Assembly (NCBI GenBank): GCA_001586965.3
Contig: LUCW03002432.1
Coordinates: 10,001-37,500, forward strand
DNA: 27,500 bases
Source: Sphaeroforma sirkka
Lineage: Eukaryota; Opisthokonta; Ichthyosporea; Ichthyophonida
Direction: 5' to 3'
The translations under genes were made by a program, and so were the position numbers. Position 1 is the stretch's first letter, and each line of letters begins with the position of its first letter. This document shows, piece after piece, positions 1 to 10,989 of the stretch. The notes under the pieces are model-generated. The model did no database searches, was not told where the DNA came from, and worked only from the letters and a program-made list of their open reading frames with translations.

Positions 1-471
1 ATAGATATACTGCGCAGATGTCTCGTGATGCAGTTAGTGATGCAGCCAACTAATCCACACATACGGCTTAATATAAAACTACCCTTCTGGTAGCAAAGAC
101 ACTTTTATATACCACTCCCCATACCTGTCTACTACAGTTTTCTCAGGAAGAATACGACAATCTCTATAGATTTTAAACTATTTACTCTAACAAGTCTAAT
201 CTAAATACAATACAGATTCTTTGTGCGAAACTTCTGTCCCCAGCAGTTGAACCTAACACAGGTAAACAATACAGTATCCGCCGCACTCGTTCTCGCCCTC
301 TTGTAAATACAGTTGCACCACGCACCACCGTGTACTGTTCAAGAGAGAAGACCAAAAAGGTTTGGATTTTGGAACGGGGATAATTTTTTTTACACATATA
401 TTTGCTCGTTTTACTCTCAAATCTTCGAAAATTGGCACCTATCAGTATGTGAATTCAGTATGTGAATATAC
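1..471. other. Left flank, no gene recognised
   Basis: I see no supported gene here. Short open frames on the minus strand between 182 and 438 have no recognisable motif and no splice context that joins them to anything. Just before the array there is a 13-bp direct duplication (443-455 and 456-468, unit beginning cagtatgtgaat). Confidence 0.5.
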
Positions 472-3400
472 AGACTGTAGAATGTAGAGTGTAGACTGTA
501 GACTGTAGAGTGTAGAGTGTAGAGTGTAGAGTGTAGACTGTAGACTGTAGAGTGTAGAGTGTAGACTGTAGAGTGTAGACTACTATAGTGTAGAGTGTAG
601 AGAGTGCAGAGTGTAGAGTGTAGAGTGTAGAGTGTAGACTGTAGACTGTAGAGTGTAGACTATAGTGTAGAGTGTAGAGTGTAGAGTGTAGATTGTAGAG
701 TGTAGAGTGTAGAGTGTAGCAGAGTGTAGACTGTAGACTGTAGAGTGTAGAGTGTAGACTGTAGAGTGTAGACTATAGTGTAGAGTGTAGAGTGTAGAGT
801 GTAGAGTGTAGAGTGTAGAGTGTAGACTGTAGACTGTAGAGTGTAGACTATAGTGTAGAGTGTAGAGTGTAGAGTAGAGATGTGCAGAGTGTAGAGTGTA
901 GAGTGTAGAGTGTAGACTGTAGTGTAGAGTGTAGAGTGTAGACTGTAGAGTGTAGAGTGTAGACTGTAGACTGTAGAGTGTAGAGTGTAGACTGTAGAGA
1001 GTGTAGACTATAGAGTGTAGAGTGTGCAGAGTGTAGAGTGTAGAGTGTAGAGTGTAGACTATAGTGTAGAGTGTAGAGTGTAGACTGTAGAGTGTAGTGT
1101 AGCGCAGAGTGTAGACTGTAGACTGTAGACTGTAGACTAGACTGTAGACTGTAGACTGTAGACCGTAGACTGTAGACTGTAGAGTGTAGACTATAGTGTA
1201 GAGTGTAGAGTGTAGACTGTAGAGTGTAGTGTAGCGTGTAGAGTGTAGACTGTAGACTGTAGACTGTAGACTGTAGACTGTAGACCGTAGACTGTAGACT
1301 GTATACTGTAGACTGTAGAGTGTAGACTGTAGACTGTAGACTGTAATGTAGAGTGTAGAGTGTAGACTGTAGAGTGTAGAGTGTAGAGTGTAGACTGTAG
1401 ACTGTAGACTGTAGAGTGTAAACTGTAGAGTGTAGACTGTAGACTGTAAACTGTAGAGTGTAGAGTGTAGACTGTAGACTGTAGACTGTAGAGTGTAGAG
1501 TGTAGAGTGTAGAGTGTAGAGTGTAGACTGTAGACTGTAGAGTGTAGACTGTAGACTGCAGACTGTAGACTGTAGAGACTGTAGACTGTAGAGTGTAGAG
1601 TGTGAGACTGTAGAGTGTGAGACTGTAGAGTGTAGAGTGTAGACTGTAGACTGTAGACTGTAGAGTGTAGACTGTAGAGTGTAGACTATAGACTGTAGAC
1701 TGTAGAGTGTAGAGTGTAGAGTGTAGAGTGTAGAGTGTAGAGTGTAGAGTGTGTAGAGTGTAGACTGTAGAGTGTAGAATGTAGACTGTAGAGTGTAGAC
1801 TGTAGAGTGTAGAGTGTAGAGTGTAGAGTGTAGACTGTAGAGTGTAGACTGTAGACTGTAGCTGTAGAGTGTAGAGTGCAGAGTGTAGAGTGTAGAGTGT
1901 AGAGTGTAGACTGTAGACTGTAGAGTGTAGAGTGTAGACTGTAGAGTGTAGACTATAGTGTAGAGTGTAGAGTGTAGAGTGTAGATGTGCAGAGTGCAGA
2001 GTGTAGAGTGTAGAGTGTAGACTATAGTGTAGAGTGTAGTGTGAGACTGTAGAGTGTAGTGTAGCGTGTAGAGTGTAGACTGCAGACTGTAGACTGCAGA
2101 CTGTAGACTGTAGACTGTAGACTGTAGACTGCAGACTGTAGACTGTGAGACTGTAGACTGTAGACTGTAGAGTGTGTAGACTGTAGACTGTAGAGTGTAG
2201 ACTGTAGAGTGTAGAGTGTAGAGTGTAGACTGTGCAGACTGTAGAGTGTAGACTGTAGACTGTAGACTGTAGAGTGCAGAGTGTAGAGTGTAGAGTGTAG
2301 AGTGTAGACTGTAGAGTGTAGACTGTAGACTGTAGAGTGTAGAGTGTAGAGTGTAGAGTGTAGAGTGTAGAGTGTAGACTGAGACTGTAGACTGTAGACT
2401 GTAGAGTGTAGACTGTAGAGTGTAGAACTATAGTGTAGAGTAGAAGTGTAGAGTGTAGAGTGTAGAGTGTAGAGTGTAGAGTGTAGAGTGTAGAGTGTAG
2501 TGTAGAGTGTGCAGAGTGTAGAGTGTAGACTGTAGAGTGTAGTGTAGAGTGTAGAGTGTAGACTGTAGAGTGTAGTGTAGCGTGTAGAGTGTAGTGTAGA
2601 GTGTAGACTGTAGACTGTAGACTGTATACTGTAGACTGTAGACTGTAGACTGTAGACTGTAGACTGTAGACTGTAGAGTGTAGACTGTAGAGTGTAGAGT
2701 GTAGACTGTAGACTGTAGACTGTAGAGTGTAAACTGTAGAGTGTAGACTGTAGACTGTAAACTGTAGAGTGTAGACTGTAGAGTGTAGTGTAGACTGTAG
2801 ACTGTAGACTGTAGACTGTAGACTGTAGACTGTAGACTGTAGACTGTAGACTGTAGACTGTAGACCGTAGAGTGTAGAGTGTAGACTGTAGAGTGTAGAC
2901 TGTGGAGAGTGTAGAGTGTAGACTGTAGACTGTAGACTGTAGAGTGTAGACTGTAGAGTGTAGACTATAGAGTGTAGACTGTACTGTAGACTGTAGACTG
3001 TAGAGTGTAAACTGTAGAGTGTAGACTGTAGACTGTAGAGTGTAGAGTGTAGAGTGTAGACTGTAGACTGTAGACTGTAGAGTGTAGACTGTAGACTGTA
3101 GAGTGTAGAGTGTAGAGTGTAGAGTGTAGACTGTAGAGTGTAGACTGTAGAGTGTAGAGTGTAGACTGTAGAGTGTAGACTGTAGAGTGTAGACTATAGA
3201 CTGTAGACTGTATACTGTAGACTGTAGACTGTAGAGTGTAAACTGTAGAGTGTAGACTGTAGAGTGTAGACTGTAGACTGTAGAGTGTAGACTGTAGAGT
3301 GTAGACTGTAGACTGTAGACTGTAGACTGTAGAGTGTAGACTGTAGACTGTAGACTGTAGACTGTAGAGTGTAGAGTGTAGACTGTAGAGTGTTAAATGT

Positions 3401-3630
3401 AGAGTGTTAACTGTAGAGTGTAGACTGTAGACTGTAAACTGTAGAGTGTAGACTGCAGACTGTAGACTGTAGACTGTAGACTGTAGACTGTAGAGTGTAG
3501 TGTAGACTGTAGACTGTAGAGTGTAGAGTGTAGAGTGTAGACTGTAGACTGTAGAGTGTAGACTGTATAGTGTAGACTGTAGAGTGTAGACTGTAGAGTG
3601 TACACTGTAGAGTGTAAACTGTAGAGTGTA
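472..3630. repeat. Large degenerate heptanucleotide tandem array, about 3.2 kb
   Basis: The stretch is built almost entirely of 7-bp units of two kinds on the plus strand, AGTGTAG and ACTGTAG, which differ only at the second base. There are roughly 450 units. Rarer variants are AACTGTA-type, ACTATAG, ACCGTAG and a GTGTAGCG junction, plus occasional 1-3 base insertions or deletions such as an extra GC or a missing unit base. Blocks recur at larger spacing: the ACTATAGTGTAG junction occurs near 590, 660, 770, 847, 1056, 1190, 1960 and 2020. The TAGTGTAGCG junction occurs near 1096, 1223, 2055 and 2575. AAACTGTAGAGTG blocks occur mostly in the right part (near 1420, 1447, 2728, 2757, 3007, 3238, 3435). 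It therefore has higher-order structure and is not a pure simple repeat. The plus strand carries TAG in every cycle; the minus strand is open in all frames. No gene function is inferred. Confidence 0.95.
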
Positions 3631-3807
3631 TTCAATAGTATTTTGCTTACTCTGACGGTTTGACTGCTGTCTCGTATCAACTTCATCTATTCTGAAATAA
3701 ATATGTATAAACAATCCCGTTCCCCATGCGATCATACGAAACTCAGTTGAGGATGCAGGCGAGCCTCAATTGTGTTTCGATGGTAGCAACCTCGAATGTT
3801 TAATCTC

Positions 3808-3813
3808 TTTATT
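3808..3813 (-). promoter_or_regulatory. Likely polyadenylation signal of the desulfhydrase gene
   Basis: On the minus strand the canonical AATAAA hexamer lies about 42 bases downstream of the TAA stop at 3855-3857. That is a normal distance for a compact 3' end, and it would finish the transcript before the heptamer array starts. Confidence 0.5.
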
Positions 3814-3854
3814 GGTCTACCTATTAATACTATACATGGTCGAAAAGCAGCACC

Positions 3855-6800
3855 TTACGCAACAACGGTAACCGTGGAATCCTGTAAATAGGGGTTGATG
3901 GTGCCGTCGTAGAGTCCGAAAATTCCTCCCGTGTGTAAAAACAAGACATTTTGGCCCTTGAATCTTTGGGGATTGGCGTGCAATTCGCTGATCATCCCTC
4001 TCACTCCCTTTGCGGTGTATACTGGGTCTAGTAGAATCGCCGTGGACCTATTGGAGGTGGTTTAATTAATATGTTATTAGCGTTGAAGAATGCACAAAAA
4101 TGTGAAAGTATACGGCTTCGCAGTGTGTCTTCAATTGTTATAGTATGTTGTTATTTTATGTTGGGCATGAGCGCATACATCTTGGGTCCAATTAAGTGCG
4201 CCCCTGCAGTATTTACCAGCATTGGTGCTTGCGATAGGCTTGTACTTGGAAGCTTTTTGTCAAATAAAAATGCAACGCCTTAATCCACACACCTTGCAAC
4301 GTCCTTAATCAACATCAATTCCTCGGGCTGGCTCAGCCCATATCCCTTGCCTTTGTAGCCATCGATTATATCAATGATATCCTGGTTTATTCGTGGTGTG
4401 CGTATAAAATTTAGTTAGTTCCAATCTGCATGGTGAAAAGCCGCAGCTTGCAGATGTCATTTTTGAATATATCACACCGGTGAGTCCACAAAAATCGTAC
4501 GCATTTTATTCGTGATATTAAAATGCCCGTCTGTACAACTATGCTCGTATGTACTCTCAGAGTGTGTAGATAAAAGAGATTTGCCGGACTGAAATGGCTG
4601 AGTATGCGCCCTCACCAGTGTGCTAGTGTGCTAGTACCCTTAAATAAGCATGCCTCCCGCTTGTGCGTCCATCTATGAGTATGAATGATATCGTATGTAT
4701 CCCTCACACAATTAGAGGTGGCAGCAGCGCTCTTAATGTAAGAATATGTTTCTGTTTTCCTCTATACCGCTACCAAGAGTAGCTAACTTTGCACGGTACC
4801 TGTGACCTTAAGCTGTCCTTCTTCCCCCCTAAGCCTAACTCCCTGAGTGTTTCGTTGATGTGCCGGTGGAAGTAATCCGCGTTGTCACAAACACAAACTG
4901 CATCAATAAAAACATCGAATGCATGGTCTAAGTTTGCTTATTTGACCGAAAATCGACTTCTTGACTAGTCTCGTATATAAGCGCAGGGATATTATTTGCG
5001 AGTATCGTCAGTGAACTCCCACTTAGCCCTACACAATTGCGGGATGCTATATGCAATAGCGTACTCTTGTGTGCTTCAAAGTGGCAAGCTGCAGTGTGAA
5101 ATAGAAAATGTGAGTGCGAATATGTATCAAAATAGGACACCTTACCTGCGTGTATCTTCAGCGGACTCCCACACAAATAGTTTGATATTGCAAGGCCGGC
5201 TGCCGTTCCTCCGCTCCCAGTTGTTACAACTATATCTGTGTAGTCTTTGTCCACACCCTAATGGTCCGTGAATGATAGATAGCCGCAAGCGCCCGGTTTC
5301 ATGTTTCCAGGTTAGCAATACAATGTGCAAGTAGTCTTCATCATCAAACAGTTGAGTTTGGCCACAATCATGTCGTCTTTGTTTACGAGCTACTATTCAG
5401 TGGATGGGTGTGATCACAAGTTTCCAGACGACTGTAAAGTAAATGTATATTCTTACTACACGTCCTTTGAACTACGGAATGAGGAGTATAATTATACACT
5501 AACAAGGCCAAGACCATGTCAGAGTAGGCGTTGTACCCGTCTTGGTGAATAGTAGCAACTCACGAGCAAATACTCCTAATCTCTTAATCCTTGTGGGGTG
5601 ATTCGGGTTTGCCACTCGGGATAAGCATCAGCTAAGTACTTGTGGAGTGTGTCCAATTGTCTGTCAGGTGTAACCATGCCTGTGTGGCCCTGTCGTGCTC
5701 CACGATGAACTCTGTCAGTATACACAAATCAATTGCACGTCTCTGGCACGATATACACGATCAATCATTCTCATTGCTAAGCACATGGAAATAACTACTC
5801 GTGCGCGTTTGCATATCAACAATATTCTAGGAAGCGAGCGTGCGAGACTGAAGAGTCCTCCATGAAGAGCAGGGTTTGAATTATGTTTAGACCATATCCA
5901 GCTCCTTACTCGTATGCACATACTTTCACGTAAGTGTTCCACTATGGCTAACAACAGCCCCCCTGATAACGAGTAAGGGTAGAAATTTGACCACCGACAT
6001 CACTATAACAATTGGACACATGGATTATTGAGCCGCTGCGACATTATAAGCGAAATAATGGAGCTGCCCGCATCAGACAGGAACGTTTGCGGTCCAAAAG
6101 TAGAGGACATGTGCATATGGAATGATATCATTCAGGCTCGCCACATACAAGTAGACTGAAAGCGGTGATTCATTATACACCGCAGACCAATGATAGAATC
6201 AGTCTAACTCACCTGCTTAAGTAATTCTCGGAAACATTCCACGTAGCCCCACCATCCAACAATGTCAGATCCACCTACTGGAATCAGAAAGCTTTTCCTG
6301 CCCCGTGCCGCCTCTGAGTCTTGGAAAGCCTATAATGCATGGTGAATACTTTCTGAGAATCGCTGTATTTAGAACACGTACATTTCTGAATGCGTTGCAG
6401 TATTTGGAATAGCATCTTCCTAATTCACTGATGGCGCAAATATCCCAAACGGAATTAAAACAGAGGAGCTCAAAGGTCATATCAGAGTCACATAGTCCGC
6501 TTAATGTCTGCAGATTTAAGTACAACATTTAAGACTCTCCAGGAGCTGACTCTCAATATAAAAATGGTTCATTTTGTATTTTAAGCAGGTGTGAGATAGC
6601 GCGTTGAATATTCTGCAATCCTTCATAGCCTCTAGGGAGGTGGTTCTATCGCCTCCAAATTTACTACTAAACTCACTAAACTCCAAATCCACTGCAACAA
6701 ATTGACTACTGAATCACTGTATAATTGTCCAGTCTCAATATAATCCGCTTTCGTTCCACTTCAAATCCCACCTTCTTTTCCCTTTAATCTCACGATAGTT

Positions 6801-8458
6801 CCACTCCACACTACTAATTCACCACATACCTTCATTGGCGGCAGTAACCCGGTTTTGTACGGCACTCTACCGAGCAAATGAAATGTGGAGCCCATAAGCT
6901 TGTCCAACAGAACATTTCCTGGGTGAATATACACAGCAAAAGTGCATACCTTTAAAGTGTCTCAGCGCAATTAAAAATATCAACAGGGCAATCTCACTTG
7001 CATGAAAGGTATGTAAAAGCTATTGATTGTATGAAACACCATCAGTTTGTGCAATTTTGTTACTGTAGACCGTCTGGGTTTTCACTATGTACGTACATGA
7101 CACATTCAAAGGGCCAGAGAAGTCCGCTGTGCCCCCGTACATACTACATTCAAAGACATGAAAAGAAAATCAAACCAGAAAGACTTACCTTGATGACCGA
7201 TATTGGTATTGGAGGGGTCGTCAGATCTTAGAAATAAATGTGAGTCCAATCCCTGAGAACGCGCGGCTAGCGCTGGAAAGAGAAGTGACGAAACAAACAC
7301 GGATGTGATCGATTTGTGTACCTTCAATTTGACATCATGAGTCGTCGAATTTATTTGAGACCTCGTGAATGAATCCTAGATATAAAACAGAACTCGTATC
7401 TGCGCACATTTCAAATTATGACTGTAACCTGTAAAATTTGCACCCATATAGAATCGTTTACGTGAGTGTAATCTTCGGTTTGACACATCATTCGAATATA
7501 AAGGGATATACAGGGATTCAAAATTATCCTTGACAGTCAGAAATATATAGATGTGATTTCGGATTCTTTAGATGCGTGGATGAATCAATACAGTAATACT
7601 ACTATGCACGGCACATTGTACAACGCTGAAACAGCCAGCACAAAATTGGAGTACAGTAAACAACTGATATATAACTCACCGGTCGCACGCGCGTGATTGC
7701 TTTGAACGGCCCCACAAGTGATTACGCTATCGCAGCCCTGTTGTAGAGCAGCAGCAATTAGGAATTCTAACTTCCGAACCTGTTTGAAATAAGGAACGAC
7801 AGAGAAAGCTTTTTTTTATTCCACACAAAATATCTTGTGGTTGTGCTGTGAAACGTACTTTCTCTGGCTGAGTATATGCGTGTATAAACTTGACGCGTTT
7901 TACCAAGTAGAGAGACCCGTTCCACTTTTGTATGGTTTAGCTAAAGAAAGCACAACAGTCCGCCAGTTCGCTGATTGCTGAAGTAAACCGAATTCTGTGT
8001 AAATGCCCAACTAACCACACGCGTATGTAATTGATATAGCTTTTCATTCACCATCGTCAATCTGAAACATACAGCTTAAGCCATATTCGCATCCAAAGCA
8101 AGTACAGACGCACGACCGCGTCGATTATATTCAATCTTGGTGAGTTTATTCAGGTTGAGTTGATTCAGACCAATAGACCAAACGGTAAAAAGCGGGTATA
8201 TTTCAAAGGTTTCAAGATAGGATTTCCTAGAACTATCATAGTAGAGCTGTGTAAATGAGTACTGCGCACCTTGTTGCCGCCCAACGCTGAACCAGTCAAG
8301 TCATCCCGTTTAATGCCCACGTGCACACCCTTGGGCACACCCGGCAATTGACTCCAGTCTTCCACAGGTGTGTGTTGCATTGCTAATCTTATTCTATGTG
8401 TAGGTATGCATCCTTTATCAACACTGTCAGTCCATGAGGGAGGGGTATACTCTATCAT
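3855..8458 (-). CDS. DCD: D-cysteine desulfhydrase (PLP-dependent, ACC deaminase family), nine exons, complete
   Basis: Predicted to convert D-cysteine to pyruvate, H2S and ammonia. Exons in transcript order: 8270-8458, 7680-7779, 7189-7272, 6830-6918, 6213-6329, 5146-5257, 4800-4897, 4293-4381, 3855-4047. All introns are GT-AG and all phases join, giving 356 residues against about 330-380 for the family. Visible motifs: EYTPPSW and HTPVEDW near the N-terminus; [15 protein letters not shown], with the Schiff-base lysine as residue 63 and the exon 1/2 junction right after it; VQSNHARA (88-95); [25 protein letters not shown] (about 205-214, phosphate cup); [20 protein letters not shown]. Thr304 and Thr332 sit where bacterial ACC deaminases have Glu and Leu and plant D-cysteine desulfhydrase has Ser and Thr, which favours desulfhydrase over ACC deaminase. 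The start is the ATG at 8458, where family similarity begins. The frame stays open to an ATG at 8698, so a basic, transit-like 80-residue extension is possible. The longest intron, 5258-6212, shows nothing else. Confidence 0.92.
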
Positions 8459-9333
8459 ATTTTTAGTAGCTGGCACGTGGCTTGTATAGCGTCTTGTTGG
8501 CCTGCGATGTGGTAAGTAACTCGGCCGGTCTGTGAGTAATATGTTAGATGTGACTGTACATTCGTGACGGTTATGATTTAGTCTACAAGTTTGTTGTTCG
8601 AGGAGATGAAGCGAATGACAAGACTGTATGCGTATATGACTGGCTCCTACGCCTACGTGTGCACATCTCTGTGTATAAGGGCCAACATTGCCTAACATAC
8701 TGATGAACCATCAATATAAAGCTCATATAATTCGACCAGTCCTTATTTGACCAAATATTGTTTGAATACACAATTTCACAAAGTGTTTTGACTGTTTTGG
8801 GTTTTCAGGTCTCTACTCTGAGACCTGAGTCTCTTTTCTTTTCAGTTGGCTATGGTTTATCGCAAATTTTTGTCGGTCACTCCGTGGCCTCTTGAGTAAT
8901 TGAGAAGGGTATGGTCACTCACTACTCTAAATACATTCATATTTTTACTAGATTGGTAGTGTAGAGAGGCGAATCATCGGATTCACCTATTTATGTACAG
9001 TATTCGCGCAGATGTGCTCAAGTGTATTCCACGGTTCGTCCTGAAAAAGGATACCAGGATGGACCCGGAAATTGAAATACAGACAGCTCACGGCTGCCGT
9101 ATTCACAGAACAAGCTCGACATTTTTTTTATTCAGACTCTGATTATGGCGAAGAGAATAAATAACCTTAGTAAGTCTCGCTGTATCTTGGAAAATACATA
9201 TATATGTAAGCTGAGTAATGCGACAATGCCATAGACCATAGTATATAGTCAACGCAACACGTAAGTCTTTGAAGTACTTCCAGTCGTTTGTATGTACATC
9301 CTCCTCCGATATGGAGACTGATTACCAATTTGA
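8459..9333. other. Upstream region of the desulfhydrase gene, no firm gene
   Basis: 8459-8698 is the possible in-frame N-terminal extension or 5' leader of the minus-strand desulfhydrase. From 8699 to 9333 I see no convincing coding exon on either strand. It should hold the desulfhydrase promoter, but no clear TATA box or other named site stands out. Confidence 0.4.
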
Positions 9334-9663
9334 ATCTACCACGAGACGGTGGATCATCACTCTTCTTGTGGAACGGATACAGTTTCTAATGCACCCCTGC
9401 AGAGGCCCGAGTATGAGTGTGTGCAATTGTGCATCTACTCCTCAGGGAGTGTTCACATTGACACTGGGACGAGTGGTGACGGACTGACCGTGACTGCCAC
9501 AATGCCAAACTGCCACACCACTGGTCGCATGTATTTGTGCGGGGACTGTAGACTACGGAACTGTGAAAACTGGAATTGTGATTGGGACTCTGGGTTGATA
9601 TACCACGCCAATATCTGGACAAATGAAACGACAAGTCATGCATGTCGTGACAACAATTTCTAG
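9334..9663 (+). CDS. Doubtful cysteine-rich terminal exon
   Basis: The frame is open from just after a TGA at 9331-9333 to a TAG at 9661-9663 (about 109 residues). It encodes a hydrophilic product with nine cysteines, including CVQLC, LCGDC and NCENWNC motifs, and NET as a possible N-glycosylation site. There is no ATG at its 5' end, so if real it is the last exon of a spliced gene; a weak acceptor (ACCACGAG) lies at 9345. A neighbouring plus-strand frame (9269-9350) is also open and could belong to the same gene if a base or a small intron intervenes. I could not find a first exon with a signal peptide upstream. No family is recognised, and chance is a real alternative. Confidence 0.28.
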   Translation: MYHETVDHHSSCGTDTVSNAPLQRPEYECVQLCIYSSGSVHIDTGTSGDGLTVTATMPNCHTTGRMYLCGDCRLRNCENWNCDWDSGLIYHANIWTNETTSHACRDNNF

Positions 9664-10126
9664 GATATGTCGGTCGACACTGGTGTGCATCAAATATACT
9701 AAACGATATGTCATACTTCATACATGTTGCCGCGACATTAATTGTTATAATGGGTGACATTTAGGTATATGTTTACGTTTTTGTCGTATACCAACACAGA
9801 ATAGTCAATAGTGTACGTATCTGGCAGATTGGCTCAGGTTTAAAAACTTGAATAAAATCATGCATGTACTGTGCTCTGTGACTGTCTGTAGTCTGTACAC
9901 TGCAATATAGTTATATGTTGTGAGTTGTCTGCGAGCCTGCGATAGATCTGTCCATAATAGGGTTTTAACGTTTAAAATTTCATGTACAAACGTCAAACTG
10001 TACTCTTTCTCTAGAGTAATAGAGAGTAAAAAGTATTTGTAACAGTTAGTCAATACTCGTAACTCGAATACTCGATACAGTCATTACTGTGTCTGTTTAT
10101 TTAGCCACATACGTATGTACATAAAT
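9664..10126. other. Intergenic, with a small heptamer-like patch
   Basis: No gene is supported here. At about 9868-9905 there is a short patch of CTGT and CTGTG units (beginning gtactgtgctctgtg) resembling the heptamer family at 472-3630. The minus-strand open frame 9805-10053 starts only at a TTG and shows no motif. Confidence 0.4.
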
Positions 10127-10340
10127 ACTGAGACTCTTGAGTCTGAGGACTGAGAGACTGTCAAGTGTCAACTGTCAAGTGTGAAGTGTTGGAGTCTGGA
10201 GTTTGGTCTGTTTGGACTGTAAGTAGCCCGTATGCCGTATGCCGTATGATGTGAATGTGGACAACGGTGGATTGTGGACTGTGGCAGTGTGGGTCTGTAG
10301 GCCTGCGAGGTGTGGACCTGTGGTCTGTGGATCGCGTTGT
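10127..10340. repeat. Cryptically simple repeat patch related to the large heptamer array
   Basis: From about 10157 the sequence reads as consecutive heptamers ACTGTCA, AGTGTCA, ACTGTCA, AGTGTGA, AGTGTTG. They show the same C/G alternation at the second base as the main array, with CA, GA or TG in place of the final AG. It then decays into GGAGTCTG, GTCTGT and GTGGACTGTGG units up to about 10335, with a triplicated ATGCCGT near 10230. Open frames here are side effects of the repeat. Confidence 0.6.
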
Positions 10341-10989
10341 TTTAATACAATTGAGGCCCACTGAGTCACAACTCACAACTCACAACCATGTACACACGAG
10401 ATTTTTTCTTTCGTTTTTTTTTACAAATGGCAAATTTGTACAAGCTTTGTTTAAATACAGTGACTGAAAGGAGTCGAGAAGGCAATTTCCCTGCAATTTT
10501 ACAGGCCTTCCGCCTTTTACTTTTTAGAAATGTCTGCCACACTTTTTTTAACCATTAGATCTGCAATGCATAAATATAATACTATTACATTTTGGCCAAT
10601 CATAATAGTCTTGTGTGATATATTTCCTCTTGTAGAAGTATTTCTGTTAATAATAATAAAAATATATATTTTTAATGTAGGTGGTATGTATGTAGCCGGT
10701 ATATATCAAGTTACATGTAATGATGTATGTAGGTTTTTCAAAAAAAAAAAATCACGTATATATAAGCCTCTCCTACCAAGTAGGATACTGTTACAAATTA
10801 GTAATTATTCAGTACAACATAAGAAGGTATGAAAAGGATACTATAAAATTCACGAGAAGACCACCAACCTTGTCAACATAAAATACTTTTACTACACTCG
10901 AGACTAGAAGTTATCGTCGTTGCTATATACATCGGCCATTATTGATACTTTCAATATCAGACATTAAGCAAGGCATTTCCACTATTACT
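10341..10989. other. AT-rich intergenic block and promoter region of the secreted-protein gene
   Basis: The block is noticeably richer in A and T than its surroundings. It has poly-T and poly-A runs (near 10408-10422 and 10740-10751) and a 100-codon plus-strand frame (10530-10832) that is hydrophobic, AT-driven and without a recognisable motif, so I do not call it a gene. A TATAAAA box at 10842-10848, about 140 bases before the ATG at 10990, is a plausible core promoter for the following gene. Confidence 0.4.
10842..10848 (+). promoter_or_regulatory. Possible TATA box
   Basis: TATAAAA lies upstream of the small secreted-protein gene at a spacing that would give a 5' leader of roughly 110 bases. 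The local sequence is AT-rich, so the match could be chance. Confidence 0.25.

Noticed and set aside
2965..3735. 256-codon minus-strand frame as a protein gene
   Set aside because: It is almost entirely a by-product of the heptamer array, which is open in all minus frames. It starts downstream of the desulfhydrase polyadenylation signal.
4071..4283. 70-codon plus-strand frame with a hydrophobic stretch
   Set aside because: It lies within an intron of the minus-strand desulfhydrase gene and overlaps no motif; likely chance.
10530..10832. 100-codon plus-strand frame with membrane-like segments
   Set aside because: The hydrophobicity comes from AT-rich sequence; poly-A run, no motif, no coding bias.
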